Part shown: positions 8,132 to 15,962 of the stretch, piece after piece
Position numbering within the stretch: the first letter of the stretch is position 1
How the letters are laid out: every line of letters starts with the position of its first letter
Source: Devosia subaequoris
GTDB taxonomy: Bacteria > Pseudomonadota > Alphaproteobacteria > Rhizobiales > Devosiaceae
Length of the DNA: 64,000 bases
Direction: 5' to 3'
Assembly (NCBI RefSeq): GCF_014197055.1
Contig: NZ_JACIEW010000007.1
Coordinates: 124,001 to 188,000, forward strand
Made by a program: the position numbers and the translations under genes
Notes under the pieces: model-generated
The model's input: the letters and a program-made list of their open reading frames with translations, nothing else
Told to the model about the DNA's origin: nothing
Databases searched by the model: none

Positions 8132-9394
8132 GTGAGCGTACGATCGACGACCCTCAAAAACGGCATGGTGGTGCTCACCGATAATATGCCCCACCTCGAA
8201 AGTGCCTCCCTGGGCGTCTGGGTAAAGGCCGGGGCGCGGTCCGAGCGCAAAACCGAGCATGGCATCTCGCATCTGCTCGAACACATGGCCTTCAAGGGTA
8301 CCGGCTCTCGGACCTCGCTCGAAATCGCCGAAGCGATCGAAAATGTGGGTGGTGATCTCAACGCTGCGACCTCCATCGAGCATACCGGCTACTTTGCCCG
8401 CGTTCTCAAAGACGACGTCGTCCTGGCCGCCGATATCCTGGCGGACATTCTGCAGAATTCGACCCTCGACGAGGGCGAGCTGGCGCGCGAAAAGCAGGTG
8501 ATCGTGCAGGAGATCGGGGCGGCACGCGACAATCCGGACGATCACGTGTTCGACCTGTTCCAGGAAGCGGCATATCCTACTCAGCCCATCGGCCGCACAA
8601 TTCTGGGCACGGTGGATTCGGTCCGCCAGTTCAATCCTGACACCATCCGCAAATATATGCGCCGCAACTATGTGGGGGACCGCATGGTGATTGCGGCTGC
8701 CGGCAATGTCGATCACGACGGTCTTGTACGGGTGGCCGAGCAACGCTTCGCGGAACTGGTTCCCAATGGCGCCCCCGATCCGCAGCGAGCCGAGTATCAG
8801 GGTGGTGAGGAACGACTGATCTCAGACCACGAGCAGGCCCACATCGTTCTCGGCTTTGAGGGGCGTGCGTATAATTCGGACGGGTTTTATGCCGCACAGG
8901 TGCTGGCCTCCATCCTTGGCGGGGGCATGAGCTCGCGCCTGTTCCAGGAAATCCGCGAAAGGCGGGGCCTTTGCTATTCTGTCTACTCCTTCCACTGGGC
9001 CTTTGCCGATAGCGGCGTGTTCGGCGTTGCGGCAGCCACGGGAGAGGATGAGGTGGCTGAACTCATGCCGGTGGTGACCGACGAATTGCGCCGGGCCACC
9101 GAGACCATCAGCGATGAGGAAGTGGTGCGCGTGCGCAACCAGATCCGGGCCGGGCTGCTGATGTCACTCGAGAGCCCGTCCGCTCGCGCCGGACAGCTTG
9201 CTCGCCAGCAAATTCTTTGGGGTCGCCCCATCGAGATGCACGAGACGGTCGAGCGCATCAACCGCATCACCGCCCAGCGGGTGCGGGACGTGGCCGAGCA
9301 GATCTTCACCTCGGGCACCCCGACGCTCGCCGGTATCGGACCGATCAGCCGCCTCGCCGATGTCGAAAGCATCGGCGGTACGCTCAAGCGCTGA
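8132..9394 (+). CDS. M16-family zinc metallopeptidase (processing-peptidase-like)
   Basis: A 420-residue single-chain member of the pitrilysin/mitochondrial-processing-peptidase family. The inverted zinc motif HxxEH is present at His47, Glu50 and His51 in SHLLEHMAFKGT, so the protein should be catalytically competent; the substrate is unknown. A second family motif with glycine-rich ILGGGMSSRLFQEIRE is in the C-terminal half. Start is GTG at 8132 with a strong GGAGGA upstream. No signal peptide is visible. It follows thrC and precedes an acetyltransferase gene by 4 bases. Confidence 0.93.
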   Translation: MSVRSTTLKNGMVVLTDNMPHLESASLGVWVKAGARSERKTEHGISHLLEHMAFKGTGSRTSLEIAEAIENVGGDLNAATSIEHTGYFARVLKDDVVLAADILADILQNSTLDEGELAREKQVIVQEIGAARDNPDDHVFDLFQEAAYPTQPIGRTILGTVDSVRQFNPDTIRKYMRRNYVGDRMVIAAAGNVDHDGLVRVAEQRFAELVPNGAPDPQRAEYQGGEERLISDHEQAHIVLGFEGRAYNSDGFYAAQVLASILGGGMSSRLFQEIRERRGLCYSVYSFHWAFADSGVFGVAAATGEDEVAELMPVVTDELRRATETISDEEVVRVRNQIRAGLLMSLESPSARAGQLARQQILWGRPIEMHETVERINRITAQRVRDVAEQIFTSGTPTLAGIGPISRLADVESIGGTLKR

Positions 9395-9398
9395 CCCC

Positions 9399-10028
9399 AT
9401 GTTCTGGCCCTGGTCCTCGCCGGCGCCTCTGGTCACCCTGCACGGGCAACGCGTCTTGCTGCGCTTGCCGCAAATGCGCGACTATGAGGCCTGGCACAAG
9501 CTGCGCCGCGACAGCCAGGCGTTTCTCCGTCCCTATGAACCGCGCTGGACCGAGCTTGACCTGGCACGCCGCGTCTATGCCATGCGCGTCCGACGCGCCC
9601 GGCAGGAGGTGGAAGAAGGGACAGACTACACCTTCTTCATCTTTGTAAACGAGGGGCGGCGTGAGCAGTTGGTGGGCGGGATCACGCTCTCAAATATTCG
9701 CCGCCGCGCCGCCCAGTTCGTCAGCCTGGGCTACTGGATGGGGCAGAACCATGCCGGCAAGGGGCTGATGACCGAGGCTGTGGGCGTGGTCGTGCCGTTC
9801 ATTTTCGAAGCGCTCGACCTGCATCGCATCCATGCCGCCTTTCTGCCCCACAATATCGCCTCCCGGCGCGTATTGGAAAAGAATGGCTTTGTCGAAGAAG
9901 GCTTCGCCAAAAACTATCTGCAGATCAATGGGCGTTGGGAAGATCACGTATTGATGGGGCTGACGCGAGAGCGCTGGGAATTGGCGCGGCTGGGCCAGCG
10001 CCACATCGATCAGTCTCGCTTCGCCTGA
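9399..10028 (+). CDS. RimJ-type GNAT N-acetyltransferase
   Basis: Transfers acetyl from acetyl-CoA, most likely to a protein alpha-amino group, as in RimJ/RimL enzymes. 209 residues. GNAT features seen are the beta-strand LVGGITLSNIRR, the acetyl-CoA loop segment GYWMGQNHAGKGLMTEAV and the C-terminal ASRRVLEKNGFVEEGFAKNYL. I chose the ATG at 9399, 4 bases after the M16 peptidase stop; an open upstream extension runs over the peptidase gene in another frame and is not protein-like. Likely co-transcribed with thrC and the peptidase gene. Confidence 0.88.
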   Translation: MFWPWSSPAPLVTLHGQRVLLRLPQMRDYEAWHKLRRDSQAFLRPYEPRWTELDLARRVYAMRVRRARQEVEEGTDYTFFIFVNEGRREQLVGGITLSNIRRRAAQFVSLGYWMGQNHAGKGLMTEAVGVVVPFIFEALDLHRIHAAFLPHNIASRRVLEKNGFVEEGFAKNYLQINGRWEDHVLMGLTRERWELARLGQRHIDQSRFA

Positions 10029-10042
10029 CACAAATCCCTGTG

Positions 10043-10085
10043 TGTTGCGCGCCGGCAACAGGCAAGGACGCTTGTCGCAAGCGTC
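10043..10085. other. Two adjacent small hairpins upstream of the RgsP-like gene
   Basis: TGTTGC pairs with GCAACA (10043-10060), and GACGCTT pairs perfectly with AAGCGTC (10067-10085). Neither is followed by a T-run. They lie just after the acetyltransferase stop in the 180-base gap before the EAL protein. They may be a weak terminator or protein-binding dyads; the sequence does not decide. Confidence 0.35.
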
Positions 10086-10208
10086 AATCTCTCGTACCAA
10101 GTGAACGCTCCGCTGGAGGATCGAGAAGACAAGGGCTTGTCCGCACCGCACACGCTGTCACCGGACTGCCGCCATAAAGAAGCCTAGCGCCGGATTTAAC
10201 TGCTTTTG

Positions 10209-13088
10209 ATGCGTCATTTTCTTGCATTCGCGTTCTGTCTAGCGTTCGCGCTGTTCGGCCTCACGCCCGCCAAGGGCTTCGAGGTCATCTCCGTTCCCGA
10301 GGATGTCAACGCCGTCAATCTCTCCGACGTGGTGGAAATCGTGGCCGGCCAGGGTGGGCGCGTGCAATTGTCCACTGCGCCTGACGCCGACGGCATTATT
10401 CGCCGCATCGAAGTGCTGGCCAGTGACCCGGAGACCAACCCCTATTTTGCGTTGATCGCGCTGCGCAATGACAGCGACCAGCAAATCCAGCGCCTGCTTG
10501 TGGCCCCCTTTTTCCGGCTGCCGGGTTCGGGCGTCTTTCAGCCCGATCTGGGAGAAAACCGCGTCAACGCTATCACCCCCAGCGCCGGCATTCGCCCCGA
10601 GCGCCAGCCCGATCCGGAAGCCGATGTCTTCGAGGTGACGCTGGACCCCGGTGCCACCATGACCGTGGTTGTCGAGCTGGCTTCAAACGATCTGGCCGAG
10701 TTCTATCTTTGGGAACCGAACGCCTATCGCGATTATATCAATGCCTTCACCTTGTTCCGTGGTGTGGTGCTGGGCGTGGCTGCACTCGCATCGGTGTTTC
10801 TGACCATCATGTTCGTGGTCAAGGGACGGGGCGTGTTTCCGGCCACGGCAGCCTTTGCCTGGGCCGTGCTGGCCTATCTGCTGATCGATTTCGGCCTGTT
10901 GGGACGCATTCTGGGTTTGTCGGCCAATGGCATGCAACCCTGGCGCGCAGCGGCCGAGGCAGGCATAGCCACCACTCTGGCCGGTTTCCTCTTCATCTAT
11001 CTCAACCTGCACCGCTGGCATCTGCGGTTCATTCACCTGGCCTTGGGGCTGGCCGCGCTGTTTCTGGCGCTGTTTCTGTTCGCGTTCTTCCAGCCTGCCA
11101 TTGCGGCAACCATTTCCCGGCTGGTGCTGGCCCTTTTGGGAATCTCCGGCTTCTTCCTGATACTGCTCCTGGCCCTGCGCGGCTATGACCGCGCCGTGCT
11201 GCTGGTGCCGACCTGGATTATCTACATCGCCTGGCTGTTTTATGCCTGGCTGGTGATCTCGGGACAGGTGACCAATGACGTCGCCCAGCCGGCCGTGGGC
11301 GGTGGCCTGGTCCTGATCGTCATGCTGCTTGGCTTCACCGCCGTTCAGCACGCCTTCTCGGAAGGTCAGGTGTCGATCGGCACGCTGAGCGAGGTCGAGC
11401 GCCGGGCGCTGGCCCTGACCGGTTCAGGCGATTTCGTCTTTGACTGGAATATCGAGCGCGACCGAGTCACGGTCAGTGACGAGTTGACCACGCGACTGGG
11501 CGAAAAGCGCGGCGCGCTGCGCGGGGCCATCAAGCGTTGGCTCGACCGGGTGCATCCAGATGATCGCGACCGCTTCCGCACGGCATTCGACACGCTGGTC
11601 GAATTGCGGCGCGGCAAGGTGTCCGCCGACATGCGGGTGGCCGGCCATGATGGCAATTACCGAAACTTCCGCATGCGGGTAAAACCGGTGCTGGGCGGGG
11701 ACGGCCAAGTCAACCGCATTGTCGGGACGCTGCAGGATGTCACCGAGGATCGCGCGGCGCGCGAGCGCCTGCTGCATGACGCGGTGCATGACAGCCTGAC
11801 CGGCCTGCCCAATCGCCAGCTCTTCCTCGACCGGCTGGAGCGCTCGCTGGTGCGTGCTCGCACCCCCGGGGGCACCAAGCCGGCCGTATTCCTGATTGAT
11901 ATCGATCGCTTCATGGAGCTTGAGGAACGCATCGGGCACTCGGCGGCGGATTCGGTGCTGCTCGCCATATCGCGCCGCATTGCCCGTATCATGCGGCCGC
12001 TCGACACGGTGGCACGCATCGGCGGGGACCAGTATGCCGTGATTCTGGCCTCCGAGCAGGCAGCGGCGAAGATTGCCGAGACCGCCGAGCAGATCCGCAA
12101 GGCGCTTAAGGCGCCGTTCAATTTCGGTGACCGTGACCTGATGCTGACGGCCTCGATCGGCGTCACCATCTATGACAGCAATCCCTCCACCGCTGCCGAT
12201 GTGCTGCGCGACGCGGAGTTGGCGATGTATTACGCCAAGCGGCTGGGCGGCGACCGGATCGAGGCTTATCGTGCCTCGGCCCGCTCGATTGCCTCCTATA
12301 GCAAGGCCAGCGAAGAAGACCTGGAGCGTGGGCTGAAACAAGGGGAGCTGCATGTGCAGTTCCAGCCCGTGATGGATATCCAGTCCGGCCAAATCGCCGG
12401 GGCAGAGGCGTTGATGCGCTGGAACCATCCGACACGGGGCCTCGTGACCCCCGACGAGTTCGTGCCGCTGGCCGAGCGTTCGGGCCAGATCGAAAAGCTC
12501 GGGCGGCTGGCCTTCGAGCAGTCAGCCGCACAAGCCAAGGACTGGCTGACCACAATCGGCCTGCCCGAAGAATTCTTTATCTCGGTCAATCTCTCACCAA
12601 CCCAATTGGCGACCGACACCCTGCTGACCGATATGCGCAATCTGGTGGCGCAGGATCGGGATCTGGCCAGCCATCTCAAGCTCGAGATCACCGAGAGCCA
12701 AGTGATGACCAATCCCGAGCACTCCGCCTATATGCTTGAGGCGCTGCGCAGCATGGGCCTGGGGCTGGCGCTCGATGATTTTGGCACGGGGCACTCATCC
12801 CTGAGCTATCTGCACCGCTTCCCCTTCGACACCATAAAGATCCCGGCACCCTTCGTACGCATGGGCAGCGAAACCGGCATTGCCCATACCCAGGGGCCGA
12901 TCATTCGCGCGATTGTGGCCCTGGCCAACGATCTCGATCTGATGGTGATTGCCGAGGGCGTCGAAAGTCTCGATGAGATCGAACGCCTGCGCCAGCACAA
13001 TTGTCGCTATGCCCAGGGCTTTGCCTTTGGCTCGGCAGTTGTGGGGGCCGAACTGGGCAAAAAACTGGCTGCGCAGATGGGTAAATGA
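10209..13088 (+). CDS. rgsP: 7TMR-DISM/PAS/GGDEF/EAL membrane protein, RgsP-like
   Basis: 959 residues: signal peptide (1-24), periplasmic beta-rich domain (25 to about 175), about seven membrane helices (about 180-385), PAS domain (about 400-515), GGDEF domain (about 520-690) and EAL domain (about 705-955). This order matches RgsP of Sinorhizobium, a polar-growth regulator that degrades cyclic di-GMP. The GGDEF signature is degenerate (RIGGDQYAVIL, about 604), so cyclase activity is unlikely. The EAL domain keeps GAEALMRW, EITESQ, LDDFGTGHSSL and VIAEGVES, but reads TIKIPAPFV where KID is usual. Start ATG at 10209; a TTG three bases upstream is less likely. The orthology is inferred from domain order, not from alignment. 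Confidence 0.75.
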   Translation: MRHFLAFAFCLAFALFGLTPAKGFEVISVPEDVNAVNLSDVVEIVAGQGGRVQLSTAPDADGIIRRIEVLASDPETNPYFALIALRNDSDQQIQRLLVAPFFRLPGSGVFQPDLGENRVNAITPSAGIRPERQPDPEADVFEVTLDPGATMTVVVELASNDLAEFYLWEPNAYRDYINAFTLFRGVVLGVAALASVFLTIMFVVKGRGVFPATAAFAWAVLAYLLIDFGLLGRILGLSANGMQPWRAAAEAGIATTLAGFLFIYLNLHRWHLRFIHLALGLAALFLALFLFAFFQPAIAATISRLVLALLGISGFFLILLLALRGYDRAVLLVPTWIIYIAWLFYAWLVISGQVTNDVAQPAVGGGLVLIVMLLGFTAVQHAFSEGQVSIGTLSEVERRALALTGSGDFVFDWNIERDRVTVSDELTTRLGEKRGALRGAIKRWLDRVHPDDRDRFRTAFDTLVELRRGKVSADMRVAGHDGNYRNFRMRVKPVLGGDGQVNRIVGTLQDVTEDRAARERLLHDAVHDSLTGLPNRQLFLDRLERSLVRARTPGGTKPAVFLIDIDRFMELEERIGHSAADSVLLAISRRIARIMRPLDTVARIGGDQYAVILASEQAAAKIAETAEQIRKALKAPFNFGDRDLMLTASIGVTIYDSNPSTAADVLRDAELAMYYAKRLGGDRIEAYRASARSIASYSKASEEDLERGLKQGELHVQFQPVMDIQSGQIAGAEALMRWNHPTRGLVTPDEFVPLAERSGQIEKLGRLAFEQSAAQAKDWLTTIGLPEEFFISVNLSPTQLATDTLLTDMRNLVAQDRDLASHLKLEITESQVMTNPEHSAYMLEALRSMGLGLALDDFGTGHSSLSYLHRFPFDTIKIPAPFVRMGSETGIAHTQGPIIRAIVALANDLDLMVIAEGVESLDEIERLRQHNCRYAQGFAFGSAVVGAELGKKLAAQMGK

Positions 13089-13112
13089 GCGTACCGCGCC
13101 CAGCGCGGGGAA

Positions 13113-13688
13113 TTACCCGTGCCCGGCCTCAGTACTCAATGTGGCCCGCGTGATATTGAGGCTCGCAAGAGCCTCGTCGTAGCGGCGCTCTACCGGCACC
13201 TCGAACAGCAAGTCGCGCTGAAACGGAACGGTCAGCCAACCATTGGCGCTGATCTCGTCTTCCAATTGTCCCGGTGACCAGCCACAGCATCCCAGAGCAA
13301 ACAAGGCCGCCTGAGGCGCCGGGCCGAAGGCCATAGCCTTGAGAATATCGAGCGTGGCGGTCAAGCCGATTTCCTCGGTGATCTTATATGTGTTGCCGCT
13401 ATTGTAATCGCCCGAATGCAGCACGAAACCACGGCCTTTTTCGACCGGTCCGCCGCGCATCACCGCACGGTCGCGAATGTCATCGGGCAGGCGGATGACC
13501 GCGTCCGGATCGCCTAGGTCCAGCTCATCCAGAATATCGGCGAAACGCAAATTGGCCAGTTCATGATTGACCACGAGACCCATGGCGCCCTCTTCACCGT
13601 GACCCACGATCAAGATCACGCTCTCGGCGAAGCGCTCATCGGCCATGTCGGGCATGGCGACCAGGAATTGACCTTCAAGTGATTTCAT
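13113..13688 (-). CDS. YqgE/AlgH-family protein (UPF0301)
   Basis: A 191-residue cytoplasmic protein of the YqgE/AlgH family, whose biochemical role is not settled. Family motifs seen: SLEGQFLVAMPDMADERF at the start, HGEEGAMGLVVNH, GGPVEKGRGFVLHS and LFALGCCGWSPGQLEDEI. I chose the ATG at 13688 because the family usually begins just before this SLEGQFL motif; an in-frame ATG at 13730 would add 14 residues. It faces the RgsP-like gene and is divergent from the DsbD-alpha-like gene. YqgE, a secreted DsbD-like protein and a peroxiredoxin often cluster in Hyphomicrobiales. Confidence 0.9.
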   Translation of the reverse strand: MKSLEGQFLVAMPDMADERFAESVILIVGHGEEGAMGLVVNHELANLRFADILDELDLGDPDAVIRLPDDIRDRAVMRGGPVEKGRGFVLHSGDYNSGNTYKITEEIGLTATLDILKAMAFGPAPQAALFALGCCGWSPGQLEDEISANGWLTVPFQRDLLFEVPVERRYDEALASLNITRATLSTEAGHG

Positions 13689-13806
13689 GGACCCAATTGT
13701 AGGCCCCGGGTTTCCGCCTGCCAAGCGCACGCCCCGTCACATCCTTCACGAAGGCCTGATGCGGCGCTATCTGGCTGTTCATGCTTACCTGCGCTAATGG
13801 CATGTC

Positions 13807-14643
13807 ATGCGAATTTCCATCGCTCTTTTTATGTCTGCCGGCCTTGCCTGCCTGCCCATCCAGGCAGGTGAAACGGCGTGGCAGGAAATCGCGCCCGGTG
13901 TGGCCGTGCGGCTGATCAGCGCGGGCGCGCCGGATGCCTCCGGCAAAGCGCTGTTTGCGCTCGAAATCGACATGCCGGAGGACACCAAGACCTATTGGCG
14001 CGTGCCGGGGGAGACCGGCCTTCCGCTGGAGCTCGACTTCAGCGGGTCAAGGGGCGTGACGCTCATGGGCCAGCACTGGCCTCTGCCCCAGCGCGAACTG
14101 GTCGCCGGCTATCTCGACTATGTCTATTACGGTCATACCGTGTTGCCGCTCGAACTGGCTATAAATGGCGAGACTGCTCTGGTTGATATCGAGGCGACCC
14201 TTGGCGTGTGCTCGGACATCTGCGTGCCGGCTCAGGCGCGCCTGACCCTGCCGGTAACAGAATTGACTCCCGACCGCGCCAACGCCTTGCGGATAGATCA
14301 GGCCATGGCCGATGTGCCCATCGCTTGGGATGGCGCCACTCAGCCGATAGGGGCGGCGATGCTTCTGCCCGATGCTGGCACCATCGCCGTGGAAATCGAT
14401 CCAGACATTGTCAATCCTTCCAGTCTGATTGCTGCTACCGACCTGAACGGCCCCCTGTTCGGGGCGCCGCAAAAAAGCCCGCAAGGCAATCTAGTGCTGC
14501 TTCCCATCCTGGGCAAAAGCGACAATAGTGCTCTGGATGGCATGGAGGTAGAGTTTTCCTTCATGTCGCCGAGGGGTGCCTTTCAGGTCAGCCGGACGCT
14601 GGAAACCGGCTCTGATGCGGATGTGGACGAATTGGTCGATTAG
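13807..14643 (+). CDS. Secreted DsbD N-terminal-domain-like protein
   Basis: A 278-residue protein with a signal peptide (about 1-20, ending PIQA-GE) and a domain resembling the periplasmic alpha domain of the thiol-disulfide transporter DsbD. The redox motif is GVCSDICVP at about 134-140, two cysteines separated by three residues, as in DsbD-alpha. There is no transmembrane beta domain and no thioredoxin-like gamma domain, so it must receive electrons from another partner if it is redox-active. Its neighbours, yqgE and a peroxiredoxin gene, are compatible with a role in envelope redox balance, but this is inference. Confidence 0.75.
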   Translation: MRISIALFMSAGLACLPIQAGETAWQEIAPGVAVRLISAGAPDASGKALFALEIDMPEDTKTYWRVPGETGLPLELDFSGSRGVTLMGQHWPLPQRELVAGYLDYVYYGHTVLPLELAINGETALVDIEATLGVCSDICVPAQARLTLPVTELTPDRANALRIDQAMADVPIAWDGATQPIGAAMLLPDAGTIAVEIDPDIVNPSSLIAATDLNGPLFGAPQKSPQGNLVLLPILGKSDNSALDGMEVEFSFMSPRGAFQVSRTLETGSDADVDELVD

Positions 14644-14740
14644 GCCAATGGCCTTGTGTCGGTGGCCAATGCCGCATATCGCAGGTGCAAGCGTAATGGA
14701 GTAGGGCGGCCCGGCCGCCAGTTATGGGGCAAATCCACTG

Positions 14741-15232
14741 ATGATCGAACGCGGCAATCCGGTCCCGTCCGTTGGGACCAAGCTTGTGACGGCGGACGGT
14801 GTGCAAGACACCACCAGTGACGCGGTGCTGGGACAGGGGACAGCTGTGCTGTTTACCGTGCCAGGCGCCTTCACTCCGACCTGTCACGTCAACCATCTGC
14901 CCGGCTTTGTGACCAATGCCGCCAAGTTGCGCGCCGCCGGTGTCGACCGCATCATTTGCGCCGCCACCAATGACCACCATGTGGTCAAGGCATGGGCCGA
15001 AGCGACCCAGGCGCTCGATGACATTATCTTTCTCGCCGACGGCAATGGCGCCCTCGCCAAGGCTCTCGGCCTTGAAAAGGATATGAGCGGCTCCGGCATG
15101 GGGACGCGTTTTGCCCGCGCCGCACTGATCGCTCGCGACGGTATGGTCGATGCTGTCTTCGTGGAAGACGCGCCCGGCGTGACGGCCAGCGGTGCACCCG
15201 CTATTCTCATGGCTCTCGAAGCCGTTGCATAG
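14741..15232 (+). CDS. Prx5-type peroxiredoxin
   Basis: Reduces hydrogen peroxide and organic hydroperoxides. 163 residues. The peroxidatic cysteine is Cys48 in PGAFTPTCHVNHLPGF, the PxxxTxxC signature of the Prx5 group; the region DDIIFLADGNGALAKALGL is also typical. No signal peptide, so cytoplasmic. No second cysteine is seen at the resolving position of PrxQ-type enzymes, so a 1-Cys or glutaredoxin-coupled cycle is likely. It lies 97 bases after the DsbD-like gene. Confidence 0.9.
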   Translation: MIERGNPVPSVGTKLVTADGVQDTTSDAVLGQGTAVLFTVPGAFTPTCHVNHLPGFVTNAAKLRAAGVDRIICAATNDHHVVKAWAEATQALDDIIFLADGNGALAKALGLEKDMSGSGMGTRFARAALIARDGMVDAVFVEDAPGVTASGAPAILMALEAVA

Positions 15233-15254
15233 TCGCCAGGAGCCAAGCAAGACA

Positions 15255-15839
15255 ATGACCATGACCCTGACGTCCACCCTGCGTTTTTCCGCCCTTGGCG
15301 GGCTTGCCGTGCTGTTGGCCGGCTGCTCCATGGGCTCCATGTTCGGCGGCGGCACCGCCTCGAACACCAATCTGCAAAACGCTGCTGCGACCCCTGAGGC
15401 TGTCGCTCAGGCCCAGACCAGCGCACTGCCGGTCATCGCGACGGAATGCCCGCCCATCAAGGTGCGGCGTGGTGGCGAGGCCATGTATTATTATGGCGGC
15501 GGCCGCGTGGGTGACGCCAAAGCCCTGCAATATCAGGGCGTCATCGACGAGACCTCGCGCAATTGCGTGGTGTCGAACGGTCAGATTACCGTCAATATGG
15601 GCGTCACCGGGCGCGTGCTGCTGGGACCTGCGGGATCCCAGTCAACGGTCAACGCGCCGATCCGGTTCGCCGTCGAGCGTGATGGACAGGCGATCTTCTC
15701 GGAAAAGTACACGCTGAGCGTGCCGCTGACACCCCCAAGCCAGACCGCCGAATTCGTCAAGGTGGTCGAGAATGTCACCATTCCCTACCTGGGTGGTGAA
15801 TCCATCACCATCTGGGTCGGTTTCGACACCAGGGGCTGA
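15255..15839 (+). CDS. Conserved lipoprotein of unknown function
   Basis: 194 residues with a lipoprotein signal: a hydrophobic stretch ending LAVLLAGC, cysteine at about residue 24, then a Gly/Ser/Asn-rich linker. The mature part has SALPVIATECPPIKVRRGGEAM in two motif pieces and a beta-rich C-terminus ending in GGESITIWVGFD. It resembles small lipoproteins found in many Hyphomicrobiales without known function. I chose the ATG at 15255 with GGAGCC upstream, 22 bases after the peroxiredoxin stop; an earlier in-frame ATG lies inside the peroxiredoxin gene. Confidence 0.75.
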   Translation: MTMTLTSTLRFSALGGLAVLLAGCSMGSMFGGGTASNTNLQNAAATPEAVAQAQTSALPVIATECPPIKVRRGGEAMYYYGGGRVGDAKALQYQGVIDETSRNCVVSNGQITVNMGVTGRVLLGPAGSQSTVNAPIRFAVERDGQAIFSEKYTLSVPLTPPSQTAEFVKVVENVTIPYLGGESITIWVGFDTRG

Positions 15840-15933
15840 GAGCCGTCCCTGAAGGCAGAACTTTTCGGTGGAGAGAGCTGAGGCGAAGAGGCGCTGTACG
15901 CGAATGGCAGGCAGTCTCCCCCAAGAATGAATA

Positions 15934-15962
15934 GGCCCGGAGCGTGCTCCGGGCCTTTCTTT
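15934..15962 (+). terminator. Rho-independent terminator between convergent genes
   Basis: A perfect 10-base-pair stem, GGCCCGGAGC (15934-15943) with GCTCCGGGCC (15946-15955), followed by TTTCTTT. It ends the lipoprotein transcript and overlaps the end of the convergent gcvPB gene. Confidence 0.85.
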
